Below, piece by piece: positions 1 to 6,456 of a DNA stretch of 8,820 bases. Below the pieces are notes generated by a model. The model was not told the DNA's origin. It saw nothing but the letters and a program-made list of their open reading frames with translations, and made no database searches. Each line of letters begins with the position of its first letter. Positions within the stretch are counted from its first letter, which is position 1. The stretch comes from CALRBF01 sp964646465 (GTDB lineage: Bacteria; Patescibacteriota; Minisyncoccia; SW-4-49-11): NCBI GenBank assembly GCA_964646465.1, contig CAZYEN010000034.1:1-8820 (forward strand), written 5' to 3'. The position numbers were made by a program, and so were the translations under genes.

Positions 1-45
1 CCGTTCGTCCGGTGGTGTGGGACAAGATATTATTCATTGATCCCG
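1..45 (+). other. Probable 3' end of an intron interrupting the 16S rRNA gene (partial)
   Basis: The conserved 16S sequence expected before ACCGCCCGTCA (normally ...TTGTACAC) is missing; bases 1-45 show no 16S similarity that I can recognise. A hairpin GGGACAA/TTGATCCC (19-25 with 37-44, one bulged A) ends directly before G45. A group I intron ends in a conserved G next to a 3'-terminal hairpin, and G45 fits that place, which would put the insertion near E. coli position 1395/1396. Introns in 16S genes are known in this radiation. The intron core and any homing endonuclease would lie upstream, so the type cannot be settled. The alternative is a very divergent 16S segment. Confidence 0.5.
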
Positions 46-180
46 ATACCGCCCGTCACGTCAAGAGAGTTGGTAACGCCCGAAGACCCTGTTGCACAGG
101 GGCTAAGGTGGGACCGATGATAGGGACGAAGTCGTAACAAGGCATCCGTAGCGGAAGCTGTGGATGGATCACCTCCTTTC
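46..180 (+). rRNA. 16S ribosomal RNA, 3' terminal part (partial)
   Basis: This is the end of the small-subunit rRNA. ACCGCCCGTCA (48-58) is the decoding-site strand of helix 44, with A58 equivalent to E. coli A1408. GAAGTCGTAACAAGG (128-142) carries the A1492/A1493 pair at 129-130. The GGAA loop of helix 45, the site of KsgA dimethylation, is at 152-156, and GGATCACCTCCTTT closes the molecule with a complete anti-Shine-Dalgarno. Spacing between A1408 and A1492 is 71 bases against 84 in E. coli, so helix 44 is shortened by about 13. The mature 3' end is placed at about 179-181 by alignment; the exon start (46 or 48) depends on the intron boundary. The 5' part of the gene is outside the window. 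Confidence 0.95.
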
Positions 181-192
181 TAAGGATATGCC

Positions 193-278
193 TGTTGAAG
201 TAATTCAACAAGGAATGGTCGGTCAAGATTTATATCTTGATACTTTTACACCAAAAATCCTTGTCTTTTGAGACAAGG
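193..278 (+). other. Three consecutive perfect hairpins downstream of 16S
   Basis: Directly after the 16S end there are three perfect inverted repeats, each with a 4-base loop: TGTTGAA/TTCAACA (193-199 with 204-210), TCAAGAT/ATCTTGA (223-229 with 234-240) and CCTTGTCT/AGACAAGG (259-266 with 271-278). None is followed by a U tract, so they are not classical intrinsic terminators. They may be rRNA trailer structures used in processing (for example RNase III-type cleavage) or a factor-dependent end of the rRNA transcript. The hairpins are plain in the sequence; the role is inferred. I see no tRNA or 23S sequence in the rest of 181-409. Confidence 0.6.
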
Positions 279-394
279 TGCGTCAGATTGTTGCTAAAAG
301 CTATTTACTAATATCTGATATAGTTATTAAATGATTGAATAAAGCAGATTTCTCTAATGTTGAGGAATCTGTTTTATTTTATACTGAAATAGTG

Positions 395-400
395 TATAAT
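395..400 (+). promoter_or_regulatory. -10 box of the murJ promoter
   Basis: A perfect TATAAT sits 9 bases before the chosen murJ ATG (410). The expected -35 position (about 372-377, TTTTAT) is weak. Transcription would start around 407, making the mRNA leaderless or nearly so. This agrees with the absence of a Shine-Dalgarno sequence and with an identical arrangement in front of lepA. Confidence 0.6.
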
Positions 401-409
401 AATTTTATT

Positions 410-1975
410 ATGTTTACAGTCAAAAAATTAAAGCAATTTTTGCCTAAGTCAGCTATTATACATATTACAGGGTATTTGGTTATCTTGAGTATATTTTCTC
501 GTTTGTTAGGGTTGTTTAGAGATAGATTATTAACCAGTAATTTTGAGACTTCAATTCTAGATGCTTATTTTTCAGCCTTTAGAATACCAGACTTTTTATA
601 TAATATTTTAATTTTAGGTACCCTTTCTAGTGCTTTTATTCCATTATTTAGTAAATTAATTCATCGTAAAGATAAACAACAAGAAGCTCAGAGTTTAGTA
701 GATGATGTTTTACTGATTGTAGGAGTTGTGATGGGAATAATATCCGTCATAATGGTTGTTTTTGCACCTTATTTAGTAAAATTAGTGGCTATTTCATATG
801 AAGGACAGAAACTTGTAGATGCAGTCACTCTAACTCGAATTATGGCTATTTCACCTTTTATATTTAGTATATCTAGTGTTTTATCTAGTGTCCTGAATGC
901 TTATAAAAAGTTCATTATTGTAGCACTTGCTCCAATAGTTTATAATATTGGTATTATCATAGGAATTATTTGGTTTTACCCAATTTGGGGAGTTCCAGGA
1001 TTAGGTTATGGCGTAGTACTAGGAGCTATATTCCATCTATTAATACAAATTCCTAGTGTTCTCAAACTCAATATTAGTCTGAATGTAGATACTAAATTAT
1101 ATATAAAAAATCTAAAAAGACTATGGGAGTTGTACTGGCCAAGGTTACTTGTGATAGATACAGCTATGCTCAGTCTATTTATTGGGACTATTATTGCCTC
1201 TACTAAACCTGATGCCGTCACATACTTTACCTTAGCTTTTAATCTTAATGCTCTACCTTTAGGAGTTATAGCTATTTCTTTTGCTACTGCTATTTTTCCA
1301 TTCTTGACAGAATCTTATGCTAGGGAGGATGAAGAATCATTTAGAGATTATGTAATCGAAGGAATATCTAAGAATTTATTATTGCTAATCCCAATAATGA
1401 TGTTAATGTTAAACTTTAGGTCTCAAATTGTAAGAATAGTTTATGGCGGAGGAGGTTTTGGTTGGGAAGAAACGAAAATTACTTTCCAAACCTTTACTAT
1501 TTTAGCACTTTCTATACCATTTCAAGGACTCATCCCATTATTAAGTCGTGCGCTTTTTGCCCGACATGATACCAAAACTCCAATGATAGTGGGAATCATC
1601 GGTATGCTAATCAATATTTTCCTAGCCATAGTTTTGAGTCACTACTGGGGAGTCTTAGGTGTTGCAGCTGCCTTTTCTATAACTATGGTCATCTCTTGTC
1701 TTATATACGGATTTATTATATTTAGAGCTATTAATCATGGTAGTGTCACAAAAACAATTATATACGGAGTACAAGTATCTATATGGTCTTTAGGAATGTT
1801 AGGTATTGCTTATATATTCAAGCAATTAATCGGATCATTTATTGGAACTAATACTCTAATATCCTTAGTGATACAGGTGCTAGGAGCATCCGCCCCTGCT
1901 CTTGCCATTTATATCTTTATCACTTGGAAATTAGGTCTTACTAAAGTATTGTCTAATAAAAATAAAACTAAATAA
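410..1975 (+). CDS. murJ: Lipid II flippase MurJ (MVF family)
   Basis: The 521-residue polytopic inner-membrane protein belongs to the MurJ/MviN branch of the MOP exporter superfamily, which flips lipid-linked peptidoglycan precursor to the outer face of the membrane. The N-terminal signature SRLLGLFRDRLL (about residues 30-41), followed by a run of hydrophobic helices along the whole length, is typical; E. coli MurJ has 511 residues and 14 helices. The frame stays open upstream to a TTG at 335, but that adds 25 residues with no family counterpart and would place the start upstream of the TATAAT box at 395-400. ATG 410 is therefore preferred. There is no Shine-Dalgarno, consistent with a leaderless message. 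The gene follows the 16S gene directly. No terminator is visible after it, so the small gene at 2036 could also be read from this promoter. It implies a peptidoglycan wall. Confidence 0.93.
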   Translation: MFTVKKLKQFLPKSAIIHITGYLVILSIFSRLLGLFRDRLLTSNFETSILDAYFSAFRIPDFLYNILILGTLSSAFIPLFSKLIHRKDKQQEAQSLVDDVLLIVGVVMGIISVIMVVFAPYLVKLVAISYEGQKLVDAVTLTRIMAISPFIFSISSVLSSVLNAYKKFIIVALAPIVYNIGIIIGIIWFYPIWGVPGLGYGVVLGAIFHLLIQIPSVLKLNISLNVDTKLYIKNLKRLWELYWPRLLVIDTAMLSLFIGTIIASTKPDAVTYFTLAFNLNALPLGVIAISFATAIFPFLTESYAREDEESFRDYVIEGISKNLLLLIPIMMLMLNFRSQIVRIVYGGGGFGWEETKITFQTFTILALSIPFQGLIPLLSRALFARHDTKTPMIVGIIGMLINIFLAIVLSHYWGVLGVAAAFSITMVISCLIYGFIIFRAINHGSVTKTIIYGVQVSIWSLGMLGIAYIFKQLIGSFIGTNTLISLVIQVLGASAPALAIYIFITWKLGLTKVLSNKNKTK

Positions 1976-1979
1976 TTAT

Positions 1980-2009
1980 TTGACAGAATAGAGTGTGGTG
2001 GTGTAGTAT
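1980..2009 (+). promoter_or_regulatory. Candidate promoter of the small membrane protein gene
   Basis: A perfect -35 TTGACA (1980-1985) is followed after 18 bases by TAGTAT (2004-2009). The start would be near 2016, giving a leader of about 20 bases before the ATG at 2036. The leader has no recognisable Shine-Dalgarno sequence. Confidence 0.5.
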
Positions 2010-2035
2010 ATTTTTGCTTTGCACCTTTTGATACT

Positions 2036-2224
2036 ATGAAATTTAAATCAAGATTTAAACTTTCAAAAAAGAGACAGAGAGAAATATGGAGAATAGTCTA
2101 TATAGTACTTTCATTTGTTTCGGGAGCAGCAATACTATCAGGTAATTCATATTGGGGTGGCGTTAATATATCATTTGGACTGCTGTTAGTTGTTGATGTT
2201 CTACGCAAGAATCATAAACCGTAA
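2036..2224 (+). CDS. Small membrane protein, function unknown
   Basis: A 62-residue protein with a strongly basic N-terminus (MKFKSRFKLSKKRQRE) and two hydrophobic stretches, about residues 20-36 and 43-57, separated by a short SGNSYWGG turn, ending in a basic tail (LRKNHKP). This suggests a two-helix inner-membrane hairpin with both ends in the cytoplasm by the positive-inside rule. I do not recognise a family. Support that it is a real gene comes from its setting: a TTGACA-containing promoter candidate in front and an intrinsic terminator whose stem begins at the stop codon. It lies 60 bases after murJ on the same strand and may also be co-transcribed with it; a link to wall export is only a guess from position. 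Confidence 0.7.
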   Translation: MKFKSRFKLSKKRQREIWRIVYIVLSFVSGAAILSGNSYWGGVNISFGLLLVVDVLRKNHKP

Positions 2225-2253
2225 CCGAGCACTATGAAGGTACTCGGTTTTTT
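2223..2253 (+). terminator. Intrinsic terminator overlapping the stop of the small membrane protein gene
   Basis: The stem ACCGAG/CTCGGT (2224-2229 with 2243-2248), extended inward by AC/GT across a mismatch, is followed at once by a run of T (2248-2253). The stem begins at the last base of the TAA stop codon, leaving no 3' untranslated space. It should end the murJ/small-protein transcript. Confidence 0.85.
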
Positions 2254-2260
2254 CTTTAAT

Positions 2261-2295
2261 TCTGTCCTTCCTTGGGGATGTTCACGCTAAGGTGG
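2261..2295 (+). repeat. REP-like repeat, copy A (degenerate)
   Basis: The start TCTGTCCTTCCTTGGGGATG matches the start of copy C (TCTGTCCTCCTTTGGAGTAAG-like), and the copy ends in AAGGTGGA like the end of copy B. It is the most diverged member, and its hairpins are poorly preserved. With copies B and C and the terminator it accounts for most of the 314-base stretch 2225-2538, in which I see no gene. Confidence 0.4.
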
Positions 2296-2302
2296 AAAAG
2301 AG

Positions 2303-2353
2303 TTACCCTATGTTGTCTCCCTTTGGAGGGAGTACCTGTAGGGGGAGGGTGGA
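2303..2353 (+). repeat. REP-like repeat, copy B
   Basis: TTACCCTATGTTGTCTCCC leads into CTTTGGAGGGAG and ends in GGGTGGA. The same order, TTACCCT then CTCC-TTT-GGAG then GTGG, occurs in copy C about 98 bases further on. CTCCC/GGGAG can form a small hairpin. It resembles REP-type intergenic repeats; the function is unknown. Confidence 0.55.
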
Positions 2354-2401
2354 CTTAAATAAATATTCAGCTAAAAACAAGCGACATAAGGTCACCTGTA
2401 A

Positions 2402-2452
2402 TTACCCTCTGTCCTCCTTTGGAGTAAGTGGTACAGAGTGCCGGTGGTGGAT
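2402..2452 (+). repeat. REP-like repeat, copy C
   Basis: TTACCCTCTGTCC is followed by a CTCC-TTT-GGAG mini-hairpin and by GTGG, a short imperfect palindrome, and GTGCCGGTGGTGG. The last 13 bases match the inverted copy D beyond the pilin-fusion gene almost exactly. A GTGG tetranucleotide followed by an imperfect palindrome is the layout described for REP elements mobilised by RAYT (IS200-like) transposases. No such transposase gene is in the window. Confidence 0.6.
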
Positions 2453-2484
2453 GTAATTCATAACTCACCATTCACAATAAAAAG

Positions 2485-2513
2485 TTTACAAAAAAACAAT
2501 AATATGCCATAAT
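2485..2513 (+). promoter_or_regulatory. Candidate promoter of the pilin-fusion gene
   Basis: TTTACA (2485-2490) and CATAAT (2508-2513) are 17 bases apart, one mismatch each from consensus. The start would be about 2520, leaving a leader near 19 bases before the ATG at 2539 and no Shine-Dalgarno sequence. Confidence 0.55.
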
Positions 2514-2538
2514 AAAAAGTATAAAATAACAAATATCC

Positions 2539-4020
2539 ATGAACAGAAAGCAAAATAAAGGCTTCACACTCCTAGAGATATTATTAGTAATAGCAGCGAT
2601 AGGAATAATAGCAGCAATAGTATTGGTAGCAATAAATCCAAATAGACAGATAGAAGCGGCAAGACAAGCAAAGAGGAGAACAGATATAAATAGTATAACC
2701 AAAGCGATACAACAATATAGTATAGACAATAATGGACAATACCCGACAGGTATAGATACAGGAGCAAAGCCAATATGTCAGACAGGGAATACACCAACAG
2801 GATGTATAGACCTAAGTACTTTTCTAGTCCCAGATTATCTAGCAGCACTACCAGAAGCAGATAGTAATAGATATTATATAAGGAAGAATACAAGCGGAAC
2901 AAGTATAGAAGTAAGTCATCCAAAAGATAATATATGGGATATAGGAGGAACCCCAAGTTTAGACTTAAACTTTGCAAAAAATAAGAGTTTAATAGATAAT
3001 GTAAGTGGTAATAATTTAATAAATTTCACAAGAAATAGTATAGGAACATATGTAGGAGAAGATGGACTTATCAAGACAGCAGGAGTCAATGAACCAAGAT
3101 TTGAACATGATACTGTTACTGGAGAAAGTTTGGGGTTATTGGTGGAGGAGAGTAGGACTAATAGAGTGTCTTATAGTGTACCTGGGACTGGATGGAGTGT
3201 AACAGATGCAGCAACTATTACTACAAATGCTGCAACATCACCAGATGGTACAAATAGCGCAAGTCTTATCTACTTTCCAGGTTCTGGTGTACCAATAGTT
3301 AATACGACGACGACAGTCAGTTCTGGATCTAAAACAGTTTCTGTTTGGATAAGATCAGTTACTGGTAACGTAACTGTAAGAATTGGGAACTCTAGTGATT
3401 ATGGAGCTAATCAAACAGTAGGAATGTCTTGGACTAGGATAGCGTATACATGTCCATCTGGATCAGATAGTGCTGGAATTTATGTGTCTGATCCAGTGGT
3501 AGGAGCAACCTTTTATGCATGGGGTTTTCAAGAAGAGGATGGATCCTTCCCAACTTCTTATATACCCACCAGCGGTTCTATAGTAACTCGTACAGCAGAT
3601 GTAACAAGTATCATGGGAACTAATTTTAGTAGCTGGTATAACCAAAATGAGGGAACTGTATTATTTAACTCTGCATTAGGGGAGAGTAAAGATGCAACTC
3701 CTTCTATTAGATTTGGTAATTATCTATGGGCTACCTCGCCCAATATATGGAGAACTATAGGAAACCAGAGAATAATTGGTACTAATTCATCTAGGACTAT
3801 AAGGACAAAACAGTCTATTACGCTCAAACAAAATGATCATGTAATATCAATAAATGGTGCTGCTGTTTCAGCAGCTTTACAAAATAATGACACTACTCCA
3901 TTAAGTACTGGACCGTTATCATTTAACTCTCCAGGGAATACCTTAAATGGTTACATCTCTCGCCTCACCTATTGGCCTCAAAGACTTAGTAATAATATAC
4001 TACAAAATATTACTAAATAA
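2539..4020 (+). CDS. Type IV prepilin-like protein fused to a phage-structural/lectin-like domain
   Basis: A 493-residue protein with two parts. Residues 1-8 are a basic leader ending in Gly; the prepilin peptidase site is G8/F9 in KGFTLLEILL, with the +5 glutamate at E13. A hydrophobic helix to about residue 31 is followed by an amphipathic helix and a short pilin head with cysteines C80 and C89, possibly a disulfide. From about residue 140 the sequence changes to a pattern I know from phage and prophage head-spike/tail proteins with concanavalin-like domains: FTRNSIGTYVGEDGLIK, PRFEHDTVTGESLGLLVEE-SRTN (about 186-208), SYIPTSGSIVTRTADV (340-355) and the C-terminal LTYWPQRLSNNILQNIT. The product is probably a secreted pilus subunit or pseudopilin carrying a binding module at the tip; adhesion is inference. 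The gene stands alone between related inverted repeats, with no other pilus genes nearby. Codon use differs sharply between the two parts. Prepilin call is firm; the phage resemblance is from memory of motifs. Confidence 0.85.
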   Translation: MNRKQNKGFTLLEILLVIAAIGIIAAIVLVAINPNRQIEAARQAKRRTDINSITKAIQQYSIDNNGQYPTGIDTGAKPICQTGNTPTGCIDLSTFLVPDYLAALPEADSNRYYIRKNTSGTSIEVSHPKDNIWDIGGTPSLDLNFAKNKSLIDNVSGNNLINFTRNSIGTYVGEDGLIKTAGVNEPRFEHDTVTGESLGLLVEESRTNRVSYSVPGTGWSVTDAATITTNAATSPDGTNSASLIYFPGSGVPIVNTTTTVSSGSKTVSVWIRSVTGNVTVRIGNSSDYGANQTVGMSWTRIAYTCPSGSDSAGIYVSDPVVGATFYAWGFQEEDGSFPTSYIPTSGSIVTRTADVTSIMGTNFSSWYNQNEGTVLFNSALGESKDATPSIRFGNYLWATSPNIWRTIGNQRIIGTNSSRTIRTKQSITLKQNDHVISINGAAVSAALQNNDTTPLSTGPLSFNSPGNTLNGYISRLTYWPQRLSNNILQNITK

Positions 4021-4056
4021 ATATATATTTTATTATATATTATACTTAATATAGTT

Positions 4057-4093
4057 CACCACCGGCACTTCGTGCCACCTCTACCAAAAGAGT
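4057..4093 (-). repeat. REP-like repeat, copy D (inverted)
   Basis: Read on the minus strand this is CTCTTTTGGTAGAG then GTGGCACGAAGTGCC then GGTGGTG, aligning along its full length with copy C on the other side of the pilin-fusion gene. GGCAC-TTC-GTGCC (4064-4076) is a perfect 5-bp hairpin. It lies 36 bases after the pilin-fusion stop, where it might also protect or end that transcript. Confidence 0.6.
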
Positions 4094-4145
4094 ATAGCTT
4101 ATTATATTCCTCCCATCTTTTGACTTTTTAATCTAGTGCATTGAT

Positions 4146-4174
4146 TTGTAAAATATCGGAATTTCGGCTATAAT
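4146..4174 (+). promoter_or_regulatory. lepA promoter
   Basis: TTGTAA (4146-4151) and a perfect TATAAT (4169-4174) are 17 bases apart. The -10 box ends 9 bases before the lepA ATG, so transcription should begin about 1-3 bases before the start codon. The box is the centre of the perfect palindrome GCTATAATATAGC (4167-4179). Confidence 0.7.
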
Positions 4175-4183
4175 ATAGCTTAT

Positions 4184-5977
4184 ATGCAAAATATTAGAAA
4201 TTTTAGTATTATCGCTCACATTGATCATGGTAAGTCTACTTTGTCTGACCGTATTTTGGAATTGACACAAACTGTAGAGAAGCGGAAGATGAAAGAACAA
4301 TTACTTGATTCTATGGAATTAGAGCGAGAGCGAGGGATTACTATTAAGATGCAACCAGTTAGGGTAAAGTATAATTATCAAAATCAAGCATATATTTTGA
4401 ATTTAATCGACACTCCTGGGCATGTGGACTTTAGCTATGAGGTCTCTAGAAGTCTAGCTGCTGTTGAGGGGGCTATTCTCCTGGTAGACTCTACTCAAGG
4501 TATACAGGCTCAGACTATTGCCAATGTTTATCTAGCTATTGAGCAAGATTTGGTGATTATACCGGCTGTGAATAAAGTCGACTTGCCTCATGCTAGAGTC
4601 AGTGAAGTTAAACAAGAAATTTGTGAATTATTGGGAGTAGAGGAGTCAGAAATTTTAGAAATTTCTGGTAAAACTGGCCAAGGTGTGCCGGAGCTCTTAG
4701 AAAGAGTTATTGCGGAAGTCCCAGCTCCGACTACTAACTCAATCGAAGGAAATAATTTTAGGGCTTTAATCTTTGATTCCGCCTTTGATTCTTATAAAGG
4801 AGTTATTGCTCATATTCGAGTTGTAGATGGGCATATTGCGACGGCAGATAGTATCAAGATGCTTGCCAAAAAACAAGAAGCTCAAGTTTTAGAATTAGGA
4901 GTATTCACCCCACAGATGACAAAGTTAGATAATTTATCTGCTGGTATGATAGGATATATTGCCACAGGGCTAAAAAATGTAGAAAATGTCCGTGTGGGAG
5001 ACACTATTATCAAATACCCGTCCGGTCAAGATTTAGCTCCTTTAGCCGAGTATATGGAGCCAGTACCGGTTGTCTATGCTAGTATTTTTGTGGCTAGTAC
5101 CGAGGAATATCCAGTGTTAAGAGATGCTCTTAATAAGCTTAAATTATCGGATTCCTCTCTTGTTTTTGAGCCTGAATCCAAAGAAGCTCTAGGTAAGGGA
5201 TTCAGATGTGGATTTTTAGGAATGTTACATTTAGATATTATTACCGAAAGATTAAGGCGAGAATATGATTTAGATTTAATTATCAGTACTCCTTCGGTGG
5301 CGTATATAGTAGAGCAGACTAATGGGGATACTTATACTATTTATTCAGCAACTGACTTTCCTGAAAATACCAAATTAGCGAGAATTCTAGAGCCTTATGT
5401 TAGGTTAGAAATAATGACACCTAAAGATTATATTGGCTCAGTAATGGATTTATTACAAAAAAGACGAGGCCAGTTTATTAATACTAAATATATTGGGGAA
5501 GACAGAGCTATTGTAGAGTATCATATACCACTAGCTAAGGTAATTGTGGATTTTTATGATGTACTCAAAAGCATTACTTCAGGTTATGCATCGGTTAACT
5601 ATTATCCACTTCCTCCTCAAGAGGCTAATCTAGTCAAATTAGATATAATGGTAGCAGGAGAGACTCAGGAGGCTTTGTCCCATATAGTTTATAAAGATGA
5701 AGCTCATGATGAAGGTAAAAGAATTGTTCATAAATTAAAAGAGTCTTTACCAAGACAACAATATGCAGTAGCCCTACAAGCTTCCATAGGAGGGACTATT
5801 GTGGCTAGAGAAACACTATCTGCTTTTAGAAAAGATGTTACTGCTAAATTATATGGAGGAGATAGAACTCGTAAAGATAAATTGTTGAAAAAACAGAAAG
5901 AGGGGAAAAAGAGAATGCGTGATACTGCTCGTATTCATATTCCAAAAGAAGTTTATCTAGAAGTTTTGAAACGTTGA
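4184..5977 (+). CDS. lepA: Elongation factor 4 (LepA), ribosomal back-translocating GTPase
   Basis: A 597-residue translational GTPase, full length for the family. The G domain shows G1 AHIDHGKST (11-19), the effector element RERGITIK (48-55), G3 DTPGH (76-80) and G4 NKVD (130-133). Domain II, the EF-G-like domains III and V, and the LepA-specific C-terminal domain follow, ending in the characteristic basic segment KDKLLKKQKEGKKRMRDTARIHIPKEVYLEVLKR (not quoted further). LepA acts on the ribosome during elongation stalls or subunit maturation. ATG 4184 is the family start, and the upstream TATAAT implies a leaderless message. The stop is TGA, so UGA is not recoded here. I see no clear intrinsic terminator in the 146 bases that follow. 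Confidence 0.97.
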   Translation: MQNIRNFSIIAHIDHGKSTLSDRILELTQTVEKRKMKEQLLDSMELERERGITIKMQPVRVKYNYQNQAYILNLIDTPGHVDFSYEVSRSLAAVEGAILLVDSTQGIQAQTIANVYLAIEQDLVIIPAVNKVDLPHARVSEVKQEICELLGVEESEILEISGKTGQGVPELLERVIAEVPAPTTNSIEGNNFRALIFDSAFDSYKGVIAHIRVVDGHIATADSIKMLAKKQEAQVLELGVFTPQMTKLDNLSAGMIGYIATGLKNVENVRVGDTIIKYPSGQDLAPLAEYMEPVPVVYASIFVASTEEYPVLRDALNKLKLSDSSLVFEPESKEALGKGFRCGFLGMLHLDIITERLRREYDLDLIISTPSVAYIVEQTNGDTYTIYSATDFPENTKLARILEPYVRLEIMTPKDYIGSVMDLLQKRRGQFINTKYIGEDRAIVEYHIPLAKVIVDFYDVLKSITSGYASVNYYPLPPQEANLVKLDIMVAGETQEALSHIVYKDEAHDEGKRIVHKLKESLPRQQYAVALQASIGGTIVARETLSAFRKDVTAKLYGGDRTRKDKLLKKQKEGKKRMRDTARIHIPKEVYLEVLKR

Positions 5978-6086
5978 AGATTAGTAATACTTTGCCAATC
6001 CTCAAGTAAGGTTAGAGATAAATTCAGTACAAGTTTTAGAGAAGTTAGGGTTATACTTTTACATTACCTATATATATGGACAAAAT

Positions 6087-6092
6087 TATAAT
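6087..6092 (+). promoter_or_regulatory. -10 box candidate upstream of the 100-residue ORF
   Basis: A perfect TATAAT lies 40 bases before the ATG at 6133, inside otherwise gene-free sequence after lepA. No convincing -35 is present at the proper distance (TTTACA at 6058-6063 would need 23 bases). In an AT-rich region this could be chance. Confidence 0.35.
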
Positions 6093-6132
6093 ATTATGGT
6101 GTAAAGAAAGTGTACATTGATGGTTGATTACT

Positions 6133-6435
6133 ATGTGTAGCTGTAGGGAATCTGAAAATCAACAAACCAGATGTTTAAAAATGAGGGAGTGGATTGAATG
6201 TTATTTGATTCAATTGGACATAATAAAAATATATGCTCTAGATCCAGATTATATTCACACTCTCAATCAAATTTCTGATTTAATTAGTCAAATTGAAGAC
6301 TCACTTCATATAAATAAAAATACAGACTTTGCTCTCTATCTATCGAATGATGAATTTTACAGCATTTCCCTTACCGACGCTCAATGGCAGGAAGTAAGAA
6401 AAGCTTTACCTCCTATTGAAAGTGAGGAGATTTAA
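6133..6435 (+). CDS. Hypothetical protein, about 100 residues
   Basis: I do not recognise this protein. From ATG 6133 it has 100 residues, mostly predicted helical, acidic toward the end, with no signal peptide or membrane segment. The first dozen residues hold three cysteines (MCSCRESENQQTRC), which looks unlike the rest. A later ATG at 6181 (MREWIECYL, 84 residues) is an equally plausible start and would drop the cysteine-rich piece. The frame also opens at a TTG at 6124. No start has a Shine-Dalgarno. The segment SLTDAQWQEVRKALPP near the C-terminus faintly recalls the first residues of IS5-type transposases, but the protein ends just after it. An intrinsic terminator closely follows the stop, which supports an expressed gene. 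Confidence 0.65.
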   Translation: MCSCRESENQQTRCLKMREWIECYLIQLDIIKIYALDPDYIHTLNQISDLISQIEDSLHINKNTDFALYLSNDEFYSISLTDAQWQEVRKALPPIESEEI

Positions 6436-6456
6436 TTATTAATATATAATTCTATT

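Noticed and set aside
335..409. N-terminal extension of murJ from a TTG at 335
   Set aside because: The extra 25 residues do not resemble MurJ, there is no ribosome binding site, and the best -10 box lies inside the extension.
2564..2977. Minus-strand ORF opposite the prepilin region
   Set aside because: A Leu/Tyr-rich shadow produced by the ATA/GTA/GCA codon bias of the real gene; no start signal or family resemblance.
5978..6086. tRNA or structured RNA between lepA and the 100-residue ORF
   Set aside because: No cloverleaf, no GGTTCGA-type loop and no stable stems were found.
6369..6420. LTDAQWQEVRKALPP as a remnant of an IS5-type transposase
   Set aside because: In those proteins the motif is N-terminal and followed by a long protein; here it is a short match at the C-terminus, with no inverted repeats around it.
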